From Rhizobium sp. 2MFCol3.1 (lineage in GTDB: Bacteria > Pseudomonadota > Alphaproteobacteria > Rhizobiales > Rhizobiaceae): a DNA stretch of 64,000 bases. The notes beneath the pieces were generated by a model, which saw nothing but the letters and a program-made list of their open reading frames with translations, was not told where the DNA came from and ran no database searches. Shown here one piece after another: positions 50,896-59,338 of the stretch (positions within the stretch are counted from its first letter, which is position 1; each line of letters starts with the position of its first letter). A program made the translations under genes and the position numbers. The stretch spans positions 145,308 to 209,307 of the forward strand of contig NZ_KB898364.1 of NCBI RefSeq assembly GCF_000377565.1, given 5' to 3'.

Positions 50896-51108
50896 CTATG
50901 ACTTCTTTTTGAGAGCCGCGGGTCTGTGCGCGGCCTTCGCTCCGGTTTTCGAACTTTCCACGATGACCTGTGGGTCTGATCGCGATGCTTTCACTTCGTG
51001 ACCTTTGATCTTCGTTGGGCTGGTTTGCTTCTTGACGACGGTCCCTGTCGTTTCACCCTGAATGGTTTTCCAAGCGACATGGTCGCCTTTTTCTAGGTCC
51101 TTGCTCAC
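50896..51108 (-). CDS. DUF2945 (HVA1/TUDOR-like) small protein
   Basis: 70 aa: MSKDLEKGDHVAWKTIQGET, TGTVVKKQTSPTKIKGHEVK, ASRSDPQVIVESSKTGAKAA. The GD.V.W....G...G.V opening and PQ..V.S.KTG..A.H.P..L end define DUF2945, a beta-barrel common in stress islands. Likely co-regulated with its neighbours, but no EcfG site is seen. Confidence 0.88.
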   Translation of the reverse strand: MSKDLEKGDHVAWKTIQGETTGTVVKKQTSPTKIKGHEVKASRSDPQVIVESSKTGAKAAHRPAALKKKS

Positions 51109-51150
51109 AGCTCTCTCCTTGCAACGCAGAAAAAAAACGATGGTCAGCCG

Positions 51151-51462
51151 TCATTTTGCTGTGACGCGCAGCGCCCCTAGATCGCCGAACACCCGATGAA
51201 GCGCGGTGAGCTTATCCGCAGTTATGTCTGCCGAGACATCGATCTCGCCGCTAAGCTTGGCGTCTTCTCGCGCGCTTTCACTTGCTGACGGAGCGTCACC
51301 ACCGCTGACGTCCACACCCGACGAGTTCTGTCGACCGGAGGCTTGAACGAACACATCCGCCCGATCGATACCGATCTTCTGCACCAGATGCTCGACCGCG
51401 AGGTCGGCTTCTTCGCGCGTTTCGAACGTTGCTGTGACGGTTTTGCTCTTGCTTCCTGACAT
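51151..51462 (-). CDS. Conserved rhizobial-type small protein (103 aa)
   Basis: MSGSKSKTVTATFETREEAD, LAVEHLVQKIGIDRADVFVQ, a Gly/Ser/Asp-rich loop, then EIDVSADITADKLTALHRVF, GDLGALRVTAK. The FETREEADLAVEHLVQ.GI.RADVF.....+..GV..SGGD pattern resembles SPOR/general-stress small proteins of alphaproteobacteria. AGGAGG lies upstream of the ATG at 51462. It lies immediately upstream of DUF2945 on the same strand; likely operon. Confidence 0.72.
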   Translation of the reverse strand: MSGSKSKTVTATFETREEADLAVEHLVQKIGIDRADVFVQASGRQNSSGVDVSGGDAPSASESAREDAKLSGEIDVSADITADKLTALHRVFGDLGALRVTAK

Positions 51463-51562
51463 TTTATCCTCCTGTAACACCTGTAGAAGTGTCATCTCCG
51501 AACTAAGTTCCCGCCTGCCCTCCTTTCAGTTGTCTAGACCGGGATCAAGCAAGGAGGCTTCC

Positions 51563-51729
51563 ATGACCGTCGACAGATTTCCCATCCGCCCTACCCCGAG
51601 CAGCACCAAGCGCCGCCCGGCTATACCGGTCGAATGCAGCCCACTTCCGATCACGGCGAGAGTCCTGTCGCGGCAACGACAGGCTCGAAGGAAGTGGCTC
51701 TCGTCACAGGTGGCAAATCCGCCATTGGG
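51563..51729 (+). pseudogene. N-terminal fragment of a general-stress SDR
   Basis: AAGGAGG and an ATG at 51563 start MTVDRFP. One frame over, the sequence continues HPPYPEQHQAPPGYTGRMQP, TSDHGESPVAATTGSKEVAL, VTGGKSAIG, the start of a YdaD-like SDR up to the cofactor motif. The rest is missing. A frameshift and a truncation together make it a relic, related to the intact SDR at 47710-48705. Confidence 0.7.
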
Positions 51730-51833
51730 CTGCACCATCGCAGCGTTCTCATTGTATCGCCTGCCAATATGCCTTACGCGATCCGCAATTCGTCGTTAGG
51801 AGCATCAGAGAAACGAGGAAACCTTTAAAGTCG

Positions 51834-52172
51834 ATGACACCAGAAGAAAAAGCCGCTCTCGCTACCCGATTTGCGCAACGCGTTCCCTCCTTGGACGAAG
51901 CCGCGGATGTATTCCTCGAAGCCGAGAGCTTCCGCATGTTCGCGCCGCTCGACGGCGGAAATCTCTTGGCTCGTTTGGCTTTGACCAGCGGCGAAACATT
52001 CGACCTAGCGGTGAACCCTGTGTGCGCTCTGCGCTTGGCCGCGACAATTCTCGATCAGTTGAGTAAGTCTGGGGACTACGTTGTTGATTTGTCGATATTT
52101 GAAGCCGCAAGTGGCGAGCAGACATCACGCGTTCGTCCATCGGAATCTCCGTCTGTGCTGCACGCCAACTGA
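51834..52172 (+). CDS. Hypothetical protein (112 aa)
   Basis: MTPEEKAALATRFAQRVPSL, DEAADVFLEAESFRMFAPLD, GGNLLARLALTSGETFDLAV, NPVCALRLAATILDQLS. Composition is protein-like and soluble, with an alpha/beta look. The ribosome-binding site is weak (AAAG). No family recognised. Confidence 0.5.
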   Translation: MTPEEKAALATRFAQRVPSLDEAADVFLEAESFRMFAPLDGGNLLARLALTSGETFDLAVNPVCALRLAATILDQLSKSGDYVVDLSIFEAASGEQTSRVRPSESPSVLHAN

Positions 52173-52205
52173 CCGTTAGGTGAGCCGTGACCGAGACGCG
52201 CGTTG

Positions 52206-52505
52206 TCAACGTGCAGCGTTGGCCCAACCGGATACTGAGGGTGCCTCAGGTGAAACTTCGTGATGAGACCGATAACGCGACACGCAACGTCCCTCAGCTA
52301 GGTGAAGCTCGGTGCGGGTAAGATCGCCAGCGACCGACAGCAACGCCGTTCCGACCAATCGCGTCACCATCCCGAGAGCGCTATCTCCTTGGTCCGCCGC
52401 CCATGCGGCGTTTCGCGCCGGCCTCACGGCCAGCCGTTCGAGCACGGCCTGACGCTCCGCTGGTTGCACTCGGTAAATGAGGGGTCGGTACGGATAACCG
52501 AACAA
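52206..52505 (-). CDS. Doubtful small ORF
   Basis: The frame MFGYPYRPLIYRVQPAERQA, VLERLAVRPARNAAWAADQG, DSALGMVTRLVGTALLSVAG has moderate coding composition but no clear ribosome-binding site and no recognised family. It is listed because the interval 52173-52533 is otherwise empty. Confidence 0.25.
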   Translation of the reverse strand: MFGYPYRPLIYRVQPAERQAVLERLAVRPARNAAWAADQGDSALGMVTRLVGTALLSVAGDLTRTELHLAEGRCVSRYRSHHEVSPEAPSVSGWANAAR

Positions 52506-52533
52506 TGACGGCTTCCAGTGACCATGAGAGACG

Positions 52534-53730
52534 TTACGCAGGTTCTATCAAGGCATACCTACGGCAGTGTTCCAGATACGCGGCCTCATGGGTAGCCACC
52601 AAATCTACGACGCTCGCCCAAAGCCAGGACGGAGCGTCGATTTTTCGGATCGGGCTGCTTTTTAACTCTGCCAGCCAGGATTTCCTGTCGTTTGCATCCA
52701 TCTGCTGTGCGTGAGCCAGCCCAACTGTATAAGCGAGATACTCCGCAACGGTCAGGGCTTCCTCTCTCGTTAGCTTATCGATCTCGATTTTCAAATCTTG
52801 AGGCAACAGTTCGCGCACGAATATCGACTTTCCGAGAAGGTCCGTCACCACCATCCTACTGCCCAAGTATGGAGACAAGTGTCTAGCTCCTTCGACGACC
52901 CGCTCTGCATTGTCGATAGGCATGACGACGTCAGTGGCGCGTGGGGCACTTGGCGCGACAGCCTCCTTGATATCCATGAGCCGGTAAACTTCGTTCTTGC
53001 CTTTGCCGATGACCAGAAGCGCAGCGACCCTAAGTCTCCCAAGGGAACTGCATCCCTTCTTCCAAAAAGCAGCATCGACAACCCTGACTTTGCCACTTGT
53101 CTGAATACCGGGCAGTGCGGAGACGAGGTCCTCTACGCGCTGCTCGGCAAACATCGCATCCACGGATTCACGTTCAAAGCGGGTGAGCGGCCAGAATCTT
53201 GGACCAATGGGCAGCTGGCGAACCTCGCCTTCGATCCTCTCATCAGCGAGATGTTTCCACGATCGCTTAGCCGCCTGCCGCATCAGCGACTTCACCGTTC
53301 CCGGCATCGCGCTGGAAGCATTGTCGACGTCCATGAGAAAGGCCTTTGTATAGCCCTCGATCATGCGCTCGAGCATCAGCGCTGTGGTCACCCCCGGCAA
53401 GTCCGAAGAACGAGCCGCCATTGCAAGAGAAAGCGCCAGCCGTATCAGGTCATGCGCCGGGTTTCCGATGACCGTCTGATCAAGGTCGCGAATTTGAATG
53501 GCAAGTGCGCCGTCCCCATTAGCGACAGGACCAAGGTTCCCGGAGTGGCAGTCCCCACATATCCAGATCGCAGGCCCGCTCGGTATTTCAGCGTGATCAC
53601 TTTGAGAGAGCCATTCATAGAAGCGCTTCGTGCTCCCGCGCACGTAGGCGTGCGCCGACTCCGCCATCTTGCGATTTCGTTCAACGATCAGTGCCCGGAC
53701 GCGATCTTCCGGCAATACAGTATTTTTCAT
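52534..53730 (-). CDS. DUF2252 protein (kinase-like fold)
   Basis: 398 aa. Family hallmarks: MAESAHAYVRGSTKRFYEWL (F.R G near the start), AIWICGDCHSGNLGPVANGD (GDxHxxNxG), IQIRDLDQTVIGNPAHDLIR (D.DD-like catalytic loop), and LGKSIFVRELLPQDLKIEID. DUF2252 proteins resemble aminoglycoside-phosphotransferase-like kinases; substrate unknown. A perfect EcfG promoter lies 47-72 nt upstream, so it is probably part of the general stress regulon. Confidence 0.92.
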   Translation of the reverse strand: MKNTVLPEDRVRALIVERNRKMAESAHAYVRGSTKRFYEWLSQSDHAEIPSGPAIWICGDCHSGNLGPVANGDGALAIQIRDLDQTVIGNPAHDLIRLALSLAMAARSSDLPGVTTALMLERMIEGYTKAFLMDVDNASSAMPGTVKSLMRQAAKRSWKHLADERIEGEVRQLPIGPRFWPLTRFERESVDAMFAEQRVEDLVSALPGIQTSGKVRVVDAAFWKKGCSSLGRLRVAALLVIGKGKNEVYRLMDIKEAVAPSAPRATDVVMPIDNAERVVEGARHLSPYLGSRMVVTDLLGKSIFVRELLPQDLKIEIDKLTREEALTVAEYLAYTVGLAHAQQMDANDRKSWLAELKSSPIRKIDAPSWLWASVVDLVATHEAAYLEHCRRYALIEPA

Positions 53731-53776
53731 GGAAATGTATTTGACCTGCGGAGGGATGACTTTGTTAGCGTCCTAC

Positions 53777-53802
53777 AACGCGGGGCGGTCTACGACAGTT
53801 CC
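53777..53802 (-). promoter_or_regulatory. Perfect EcfG/RpoE2 promoter ahead of DUF2252
   Basis: On the minus strand GGAAC (53802-53798), 17-nt spacer, CGTT (53780-53777): exact consensus, ~47 nt before the start at 53730. Confidence 0.75.
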
Positions 53803-53883
53803 GTATCTTTGACACGGAGACGCGTCGCTCCGTCAAGCGGAATGCCGCAGCGCGGCACCTTGGCAGCGCCTCACATCGCTTCA

Positions 53884-54336
53884 CTACCTTTCCGTCGACA
53901 ACGTCGTTGTCAGCTCACTGGTCGTCTGCGCCAATCGACTAGCGAGGCCGCGCATCATGCCGACACCGATATTTGGAAAATCGCTGACCAACTTGAGGAA
54001 GGTTTCCTTGCTGATCCGAAGCGCCTCCACCTCCGTGGCGGCCCTGACCGTGGCCGTTCGGGCGGTGTCACAAAGTATCGCGATCTCGCCCACTATGGAG
54101 TTGGGTTGGACGTCCGCAACTTTCATATCCCCAGCTGGGGTATGAACGTATACTTCTGCATTGCCCGAGAGGATAACAAACGCGGCATCGCCACGGTCAC
54201 CTTGATGACAGAGCGCAGTTCCAGCGGTGTAAATGTTACGATCCGATGCAAATGCCAACAGCTTCAGTTTAGCGGCTTCGATCTTGGAAAAGATCGGCAC
54301 GCGTCGCAACATCTCAGCTTCGTCACGTAAAAACAT
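53884..54336 (-). CDS. Stand-alone cyclic-nucleotide-binding domain protein
   Basis: 150 aa, one cNMP beta-roll: AEMLRRVPIFSKIEAAKLKL, LCHQGDRGDAAFVILSGNAE, phosphate-binding cassette VGEIAILCDTARTATVRAAT (G-E...R-T-A). A C-terminal helix follows (MMRGLASRLAQTTSELTTTL). There is no HTH output, so it should work by protein contact after cAMP/cGMP binding. Monocistronic, leftward. Confidence 0.9.
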   Translation of the reverse strand: MFLRDEAEMLRRVPIFSKIEAAKLKLLAFASDRNIYTAGTALCHQGDRGDAAFVILSGNAEVYVHTPAGDMKVADVQPNSIVGEIAILCDTARTATVRAATEVEALRISKETFLKLVSDFPNIGVGMMRGLASRLAQTTSELTTTLSTER

Positions 54337-54581
54337 GGCTCCTCCTCATGTCTTACATAAACGTAAGTCGGTCGCGGCGGGATGCAAGGTGAAAACTTGG
54401 TGTTCGGGCGACCGCATCGGGCAACCCATCCCCCGTTCAAACTGATATCTAGGGGTAGCGCGTCGTGCCGGACCCGAGACGTTACAGCGATGCCTTCGGC
54501 AACGAGTGTCTGAATCGTCTGAGGTGATTTCCAGAAATGGTCGCCACCACCGGACAAAAGAGGTGCCCGGCAGGCATGTCG

Positions 54582-55712
54582 TTAACGCGCGGAGATCGCC
54601 CTGGCGATCTCGCGTCCTTCCTTATCAGCGTTGTGGAAATAACTCACCAATCCCGGCGTCATTCCAGCGAAGAAAAGACCGGGTACTGAGGAGTGAGTGC
54701 CGTTGCTACGGCGGACGGGATTTCCCACGCCGTCCACCACGCCTAGACCACCGAGCAAGCTTTCAAGGCCAGCGGTGTACCCAGTAGCCGAAACGATGAT
54801 ATCGGGCTCGATAAGCGTTCCGCCACGAAGTTTAACGTATGCACCGTCGATGCGGGACACCTCGGAAACGACCAGTGTTTTTCCTTCTTTAATCGATCTG
54901 ATCGCACCGTCGTCGACAGGAATGGCGATCTGTTCGTTGCGCAGCCTGGTGGCTGCGCCTTTCGTCGGCGTTGGAAGACCTAGCTGGCCGACATCGCCAA
55001 AGGCCATCCTCTGGATCAGGTTTATCGCCAAGTCAGACACGGCCGACGGAAACAGCTCCATGAGAGGCGAGAAACGATGGACTGCGAGGCCTTTGAAGCG
55101 CTTAGGCAGGATCGCCGACCCAGACCGGACGGATAGCCATACTCCCGTTCCCGGAACTCGCGCCAAATGATTGACGACATCAAAACCAGAATTCCCAGCT
55201 CCGATTACGAGAACGCGCTTACCGGCATAGCCCATGGCGTCACCAAATGCCGACGAATGGTTCTTCTGTCCCGAAAAAGTGTCGAAGCCATCGATGGCTG
55301 GTTCCACCGGACGTCTGTCGCGTCCAGTCGCGACAATCACGGTCCTAGCGAAGATTGTCTCCTCCCTCGTCTGCACTGAAAACACTTCACCTTGCGCAAC
55401 GGAGACGACTTCCACACCGTTTCGCACTCGGAATTCGTGTTTTCGGGCAAAGTCGCCGAGATGGCGCACCACGTCATCCCGTCTCGGAAACGCCGGGGTC
55501 CTGTCGGGATAGGTAAAGCCCGGCATGTGCGAGACACTTCGGTGGGTGTTCAAGGAGAGCTGAGGATGTCGGCTTCGCCATGTGTCACCCACAGACACCC
55601 CTTGGTCCAGCAAGAGCGGGCTTATTCCTCTCCTGACGAGCTGATACGCCACTGTCAGACCTGCGAGGCCAGCACCGATGATGACCGCTTTTTCGGGATT
55701 CGATCTTTCCAT
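54582..55712 (-). CDS. Flavin-containing monooxygenase-like oxidoreductase
   Basis: 376 aa. FAD motif AVIIGAGLAGLTVAYQLV (GxGxxG) at the N-terminus, FMO-like PQLSLNTHRSVSHMPGFTYP, second (NADPH) Rossmann motif RVLVIGAGNSGFDVVNHLAR (~170-185), ATG motif VSATGYTAGLESLL and the C-terminal FAGMTPGLVSYFHNADKEGR. Similar to YhfW/CzcO-type flavoproteins. It is divergent from the DUF2156 gene (start 55851). Confidence 0.9.
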   Translation of the reverse strand: MERSNPEKAVIIGAGLAGLTVAYQLVRRGISPLLLDQGVSVGDTWRSRHPQLSLNTHRSVSHMPGFTYPDRTPAFPRRDDVVRHLGDFARKHEFRVRNGVEVVSVAQGEVFSVQTREETIFARTVIVATGRDRRPVEPAIDGFDTFSGQKNHSSAFGDAMGYAGKRVLVIGAGNSGFDVVNHLARVPGTGVWLSVRSGSAILPKRFKGLAVHRFSPLMELFPSAVSDLAINLIQRMAFGDVGQLGLPTPTKGAATRLRNEQIAIPVDDGAIRSIKEGKTLVVSEVSRIDGAYVKLRGGTLIEPDIIVSATGYTAGLESLLGGLGVVDGVGNPVRRSNGTHSSVPGLFFAGMTPGLVSYFHNADKEGREIARAISAR

Positions 55713-55850
55713 CGGCGGACCATGGGCAAAACAATGCGCGATGGCAACACCAACAGACGAACCTTGTACAAGCGCTCGCTAAATCGCGATTTTCGCTGTG
55801 TCTTCACCGCAAACTATGTGCAGCTGTCAGATAACGCTAGGGAATCGCGA

Positions 55851-56891
55851 ATGCCGAACATCAGACGGATTATCGACAGCTTTCTGGAGCGTCAGATCGC
55901 TCCCATCCCTGCGCTCGAAGTTACCTCTGATCAAAGACTCGCACTCTGTCGCCAACACGGAGACTTCGCCGTCGCCTATTCCACCGCCGTCCAGGCAAAC
56001 CTCAAGCACTTCGGTGATGACGCTGGCTATTTGGCATATGCTACGAAGATGGGACATACATTTGTTCTAGGCGATCCCGTCGCACCGAAAGCCGAGCGGG
56101 AGAGGTATATTCGGGAGTTTGTAAAGGCCGCAGCGAGCCCGTGTTTTGTCCAAGTCGGTAGAGACACCGCAGCGGTCCTTTCCAGGCTCGGCTATCGCGT
56201 AAACCATATGGGCGTAGATACTCATATTGCCTTTGACACACACAGCTTTTCTGGGAAGCGGAACGAGACGGTGCGATACTCGGAGCGCTGGCTGATCAAA
56301 CAGGGTTACGCGATCATCGAGTGCGATGGAACGAAGACACAAGCGGACCAGATCAAGTCAATTTCAGAGAGCTGGCGGTCGGGCCGCATCGTCAGCCGAC
56401 GCGAGATGTGTTTCTTAAACAGGCCGTTCTTCCCAGACCTGTCACCTCACATGCGACGCTTTGTAATCCTCAGCCCGGAGGGGGCTGCCATCGCGCTTCT
56501 GGATTTCGACCCCATCTTCGAAGGTGGCGTTGTGAAGGGCTACACCGCCGCCTTTAAACGGAAGCTCCCCGGCACTACCCCGCACGCAGAAATCGGCCTG
56601 ACGAAATTTGCGGCGGACAGGTTTCGAGAAGAAGGCCACGCGCGCGTGACGCTCGGACTGTCTCCTCTGGCTGCCATCGGGGCGAGCGGGTTCACCGAAA
56701 GCCGCTTGTGGCGCGGCCTTTTCCAACGGGCGTTTCAGTCGGAGAAAGTGAATGCCCACATCTTCAACTTAAAAGGCCAAGCCGCGTTCAAACGCCGCTT
56801 CCATGGCGATGAAGTTCCCACCTATATCGCTTCCAAACGGCGGACCCCATTAGAGATGGTTGCTCTGCTGAGGTTGCTGAAGACTCTGTGA
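55851..56891 (+). CDS. DUF2156 (MprF-like acyl/aminoacyl transferase domain) protein
   Basis: 346 aa soluble. VTSDQRLALCRQHGDFAVAY, NLKHFGDDAGYLAYATKMGH, FVLGDPVAPKAERERYIREF, LIKQGYAIIECDGTKTQADQ, LSPEGAAIALLDFDPIFEGG, YTAAFKRKLPGTTPHAEIGL, ARVTLGLSPLAAIGASGFTE, FNLKGQAAFKRRFHGDEVPT. This is the DUF2156 twin-GNAT fold of lysyl-phosphatidylglycerol synthase, without the membrane flippase. AGGGA lies 8 nt before the ATG at 55851. A lipid- or peptide-modifying role is possible. It is divergent from the FMO, perhaps a shared pathway. Confidence 0.85.
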   Translation: MPNIRRIIDSFLERQIAPIPALEVTSDQRLALCRQHGDFAVAYSTAVQANLKHFGDDAGYLAYATKMGHTFVLGDPVAPKAERERYIREFVKAAASPCFVQVGRDTAAVLSRLGYRVNHMGVDTHIAFDTHSFSGKRNETVRYSERWLIKQGYAIIECDGTKTQADQIKSISESWRSGRIVSRREMCFLNRPFFPDLSPHMRRFVILSPEGAAIALLDFDPIFEGGVVKGYTAAFKRKLPGTTPHAEIGLTKFAADRFREEGHARVTLGLSPLAAIGASGFTESRLWRGLFQRAFQSEKVNAHIFNLKGQAAFKRRFHGDEVPTYIASKRRTPLEMVALLRLLKTL

Positions 56892-57302
56892 GTCCCGGAG
56901 GACTTGGGGAGACACATGCTGTTTCGCTCCATCGCGACTGTGCAGGTTTGGATATCGGCTGCTTGGTCGTGGGTATTGCAGTCTCTATAGCGATCGTTTC
57001 CCAGCACTCCGTTGGACATCCCTGCATTCCTGGCTGACGAGATCAATTGATTCGTGATGTGCGCGGTGACCTTTACGGCGATCCCCACTTTCCATGTGAC
57101 CGTGAAGAGGTTCGGGTCCCGAGCTCCCAATCTGGAGTTTGCCCCGAACACCGGGGCCGTCAACATCCGCATCGCGCTTGGAGCTCCCGTTCGCGGCGCG
57201 ACGCTTGGGAACGCTCTCTGCTGCCTACCTCGCCAACATTGTTGACTCCTTCGCAAAAGAGAACATAATAGGAACATTCTACTCTGTGAAGGGATGGCGG
57301 CG
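56892..57302. other. Intergenic stretch without supported gene
   Basis: Frames on both strands have shadow-like composition. No promoter consensus recognised apart from GGAAC at ~57269-57273 without a matching -10. Confidence 0.4.
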
Positions 57303-57665
57303 ATGACCAAAACGCCGATCGGACAGCCGTGGGCTGACGACGAGACTGGAACATATTGCGTAAGCCCGAGCGAGCCGACGCTCGCAGAGGTCCATCCGCT
57401 TTTGATGGCGGTCCTTCTCATGATCCCAGGCTACCCGGACTGGGCTCTGTGCTCTGTGAATGTGTACGACATGGGTTCCGGCGCGCCCCTTGGTTCATTC
57501 GATATCGGTTTTGACCCAAGGAGCGGCAGAGCGTGCGGCTATTTCAACGTCGTGGGTTATGAACAGCTTATGAGCAAGCCCTTGTGGTTCGATTACTCCG
57601 GCGATGAGAGCGATGTCATCGAGGCATTCTATTTGCTCATGAGGAATGCAAGGCATGTCCAGTAA
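57303..57665 (+). CDS. Hypothetical protein (~120 aa)
   Basis: MTKTPIGQPWADDETGTYCV, HPLLMAVLLMIPGYPDWALC, SVNVYDMGSGAPLGSFDIGF, CGYFNVVGYEQLMSKPLWFD. GAAGGG lies ~9 nt before the ATG at 57303. Soluble beta-rich appearance. No family. It overlaps the next small gene by 11 bp, so it is probably co-translated with it. Confidence 0.6.
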   Translation: MTKTPIGQPWADDETGTYCVSPSEPTLAEVHPLLMAVLLMIPGYPDWALCSVNVYDMGSGAPLGSFDIGFDPRSGRACGYFNVVGYEQLMSKPLWFDYSGDESDVIEAFYLLMRNARHVQ

Positions 57666-57858
57666 GTCGGCTCAAGCAGTGGCGAACAGCTATGAAGTCG
57701 AAGCGGCGCTCGCCTACCATGACGAGGATGCCAAGGCGACAATCGCCACGCTTCTCGGAGACATCAAGCACCTGCGGCTCCAACTGGCATTGGCCGAGGC
57801 GGCAATGAGCCAAGGAATGACGCGCGGTTGGAAGCCGAAATTCGAGCGCGATCTCTAA
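57655..57858 (+). CDS. Small helical hypothetical protein (67 aa)
   Basis: MSSKSAQAVANSYEVEAALA, YHDEDAKATIATLLGDIKHL, RLQLALAEAAMSQGMTRGWK. It starts inside the 3' end of the upstream gene with GAGGAATGCAAGG before it. Single helical hairpin, acidic. Unknown function. Confidence 0.5.
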   Translation: MSSKSAQAVANSYEVEAALAYHDEDAKATIATLLGDIKHLRLQLALAEAAMSQGMTRGWKPKFERDL

Positions 57859-57898
57859 TTCAAATGCGACGTCAAATCAGCCCCGAAAGGAATTTCAA

Positions 57899-58099
57899 AT
57901 GAGCGACATAGATCGACAGACTTTACAACGGGCACCAAAGCTGGTCGCGCGTAAGTGCCACTGCGGCGACTGGGCTGGCTTTGGCTTCTGCACAGCCGGT
58001 CTCCAGGATTGGTGGTGCTGGACGCACTACCCTTACAAGACCTCAGCTCGACTAGAGGCCGCAGAGATCGCGGCAAAATTGGTAAAAACCGCTGCGTAG
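57899..58099 (+). CDS. Cys/Trp-rich mini-protein (66 aa)
   Basis: MSDIDRQTLQRAPKLVARKC then HCGDWAGFGFCTAGLQDWWC, WTHYPYKTSARLEAAEIAAK. Four cysteines plus His and Trp (CHCG...C...WWCWTHYP) suggest a small zinc ribbon or DNA/RNA-binding knuckle. AAAGGA lies 8 nt upstream. Third gene of the 57303-58099 run. Confidence 0.6.
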   Translation: MSDIDRQTLQRAPKLVARKCHCGDWAGFGFCTAGLQDWWCWTHYPYKTSARLEAAEIAAKLVKTAA

Positions 58100-58112
58100 C
58101 ATGCTTCGGCCA

Positions 58113-58131
58113 CGTTTCGCTGAACGAAACG
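58113..58131. terminator. Convergent hairpin terminator
   Basis: CGTTTCG (58113-58119), loop CTGAA, CGAAACG (58125-58131), followed by GTGTTT. It lies between the convergent genes ending at 58099 (+) and 58137 (-). Confidence 0.45.
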
Positions 58132-58136
58132 GTGTT

Positions 58137-58451
58137 TCAAGAGTCGCCGCCGGCCAAGCGCGTTTTCTCTAATTTCGCGGCATGCTCCCGAAACACACGG
58201 ACCGCTTCGATCGCGTCGTGGCATAGCTTGGCCATGGCGGAGGACACTTCGTGGATGCCCGTCACCGCTTGACCGTGGCAAACCGATCCAGCGTGTACCG
58301 ATCTCATGACGATCGAAGTCACTTCAAGCTGGGCAACGGTAGTGGCGTAGTGGATTTCGACAACAAGTTTGCTCGTCGCGTCGACGGCAGCAACATAAGT
58401 CGCATCGATCGCATTCCGGTTATCGATGGACATCTCGAGCACTCTGGGCAT
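58137..58451 (-). CDS. Phasin-like helical hypothetical protein (104 aa)
   Basis: MPRVLEMSIDNRNAIDATYV, AAVDATSKLVVEIHYATTVA, QAVTGIHEVSSAMAKLCHDA, IEAVRVFREHAAKLEKTRLA. Almost all helix with alanine/valine heptads. GGAGGAAAG lies ~11 nt before the ATG. It could be a phasin or chemoreceptor-like fragment; not assignable. Confidence 0.55.
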   Translation of the reverse strand: MPRVLEMSIDNRNAIDATYVAAVDATSKLVVEIHYATTVAQLEVTSIVMRSVHAGSVCHGQAVTGIHEVSSAMAKLCHDAIEAVRVFREHAAKLEKTRLAGGDS

Positions 58452-58713
58452 GCGTGATCTTTCCTCCGGTCGGGAGTGGGAATGCAATCGACAGGTCGAT
58501 TGCCCACCACAACGTTCGGCGCGCGAAATGGTTTGGGCGTTACAAGGGAGTTTGCTGGCTTGGCTGCCAACACATGCCCAAATTTCGACGACCCTCTTTA
58601 GGTTGCCAAAATAACACGCCAAGCGATGGAAGCGTCGATGCTCGATCCCACCAGACCGATCAATCGTTGCAGAGAGAATTGTGACCGCTAAAACTCGCTG
58701 GAGCCAGAGTGGA

Positions 58714-59187
58714 ATGAAGATGTTTGAACGATCGAATATAAGACGGATAGTCCAGACGTTTTTTCAAACGGCGGCGGCTTGCGCCGCGGCTTTCTCGCTA
58801 GCGGTCGCGGACGGGCACGCCCAAGCCGCCACTCAGGTCGCGCCTTTCTCACTCGTTGCAGCCGAACTCGACTTGCTGGTCAGTGACGATACAAGAGCGG
58901 CGAAGGTGGACGGGATAAGCTATTTCGTCATCGACGACCGCGGTGCTGTGGTCCGCGGGCCCGTCGTCATAGTGAAGGGGTCACCTGCCGCCGCTCGGCA
59001 GGCATTCGAGAGAGATTTTCGTGCTGCGATTTTAAAGGCAGCGCCTTTCGACCCACTCAAGGAGTATGTTGGCAAAGTCCTAGTACTGCGCCTATCGACG
59101 TGTGGCTCCAGTGCGGACGCGTCTTGTGGACATCAGCTCAAGTCGACTCCACCAAAGCTGGTGCAAAGCTGGCGAGCCAAGCAATAG
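58714..59187 (+). CDS. Secreted TonB-C-like protein
   Basis: Signal peptide MKMFERSNIRRIVQTFFQTA with AAACAAAFSLAVADGHAQA as h-region and cleavage site. The mature part has KVDGISYFVIDDRGAVVRGP and FERDFRAAILKAAPFDPLKE, YVGKVLVLRLSTCGSSADAS, resembling the C-terminal domain of TonB-type energy transducers (FR.AI..A.PFDP). Start at 58714 rather than 58681 because it leaves a proper signal peptide. Periplasmic, function unknown. Confidence 0.65.
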   Translation: MKMFERSNIRRIVQTFFQTAAACAAAFSLAVADGHAQAATQVAPFSLVAAELDLLVSDDTRAAKVDGISYFVIDDRGAVVRGPVVIVKGSPAAARQAFERDFRAAILKAAPFDPLKEYVGKVLVLRLSTCGSSADASCGHQLKSTPPKLVQSWRAKQ

Positions 59188-59338
59188 GAAGCCTCCTGGC
59201 CCTGGCGTGTCGACCGATCCTGGGATTTGGAAGTCTGCCCCTACATCGGGCAGCGTGAGATGCGTAGTACTGGAAGCGCCCGCAGTGCCGAAGGCTAGGA
59301 ACGCGAACTGCTGCAAACCGCACTCCCACGCATGCCAG

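Noticed and set aside
52798..54330. 510-codon plus-strand frame across DUF2252 and the cNMP gene
   Set aside because: Runs antisense to two well-supported genes and their intergenic region; composition typical of shadows.
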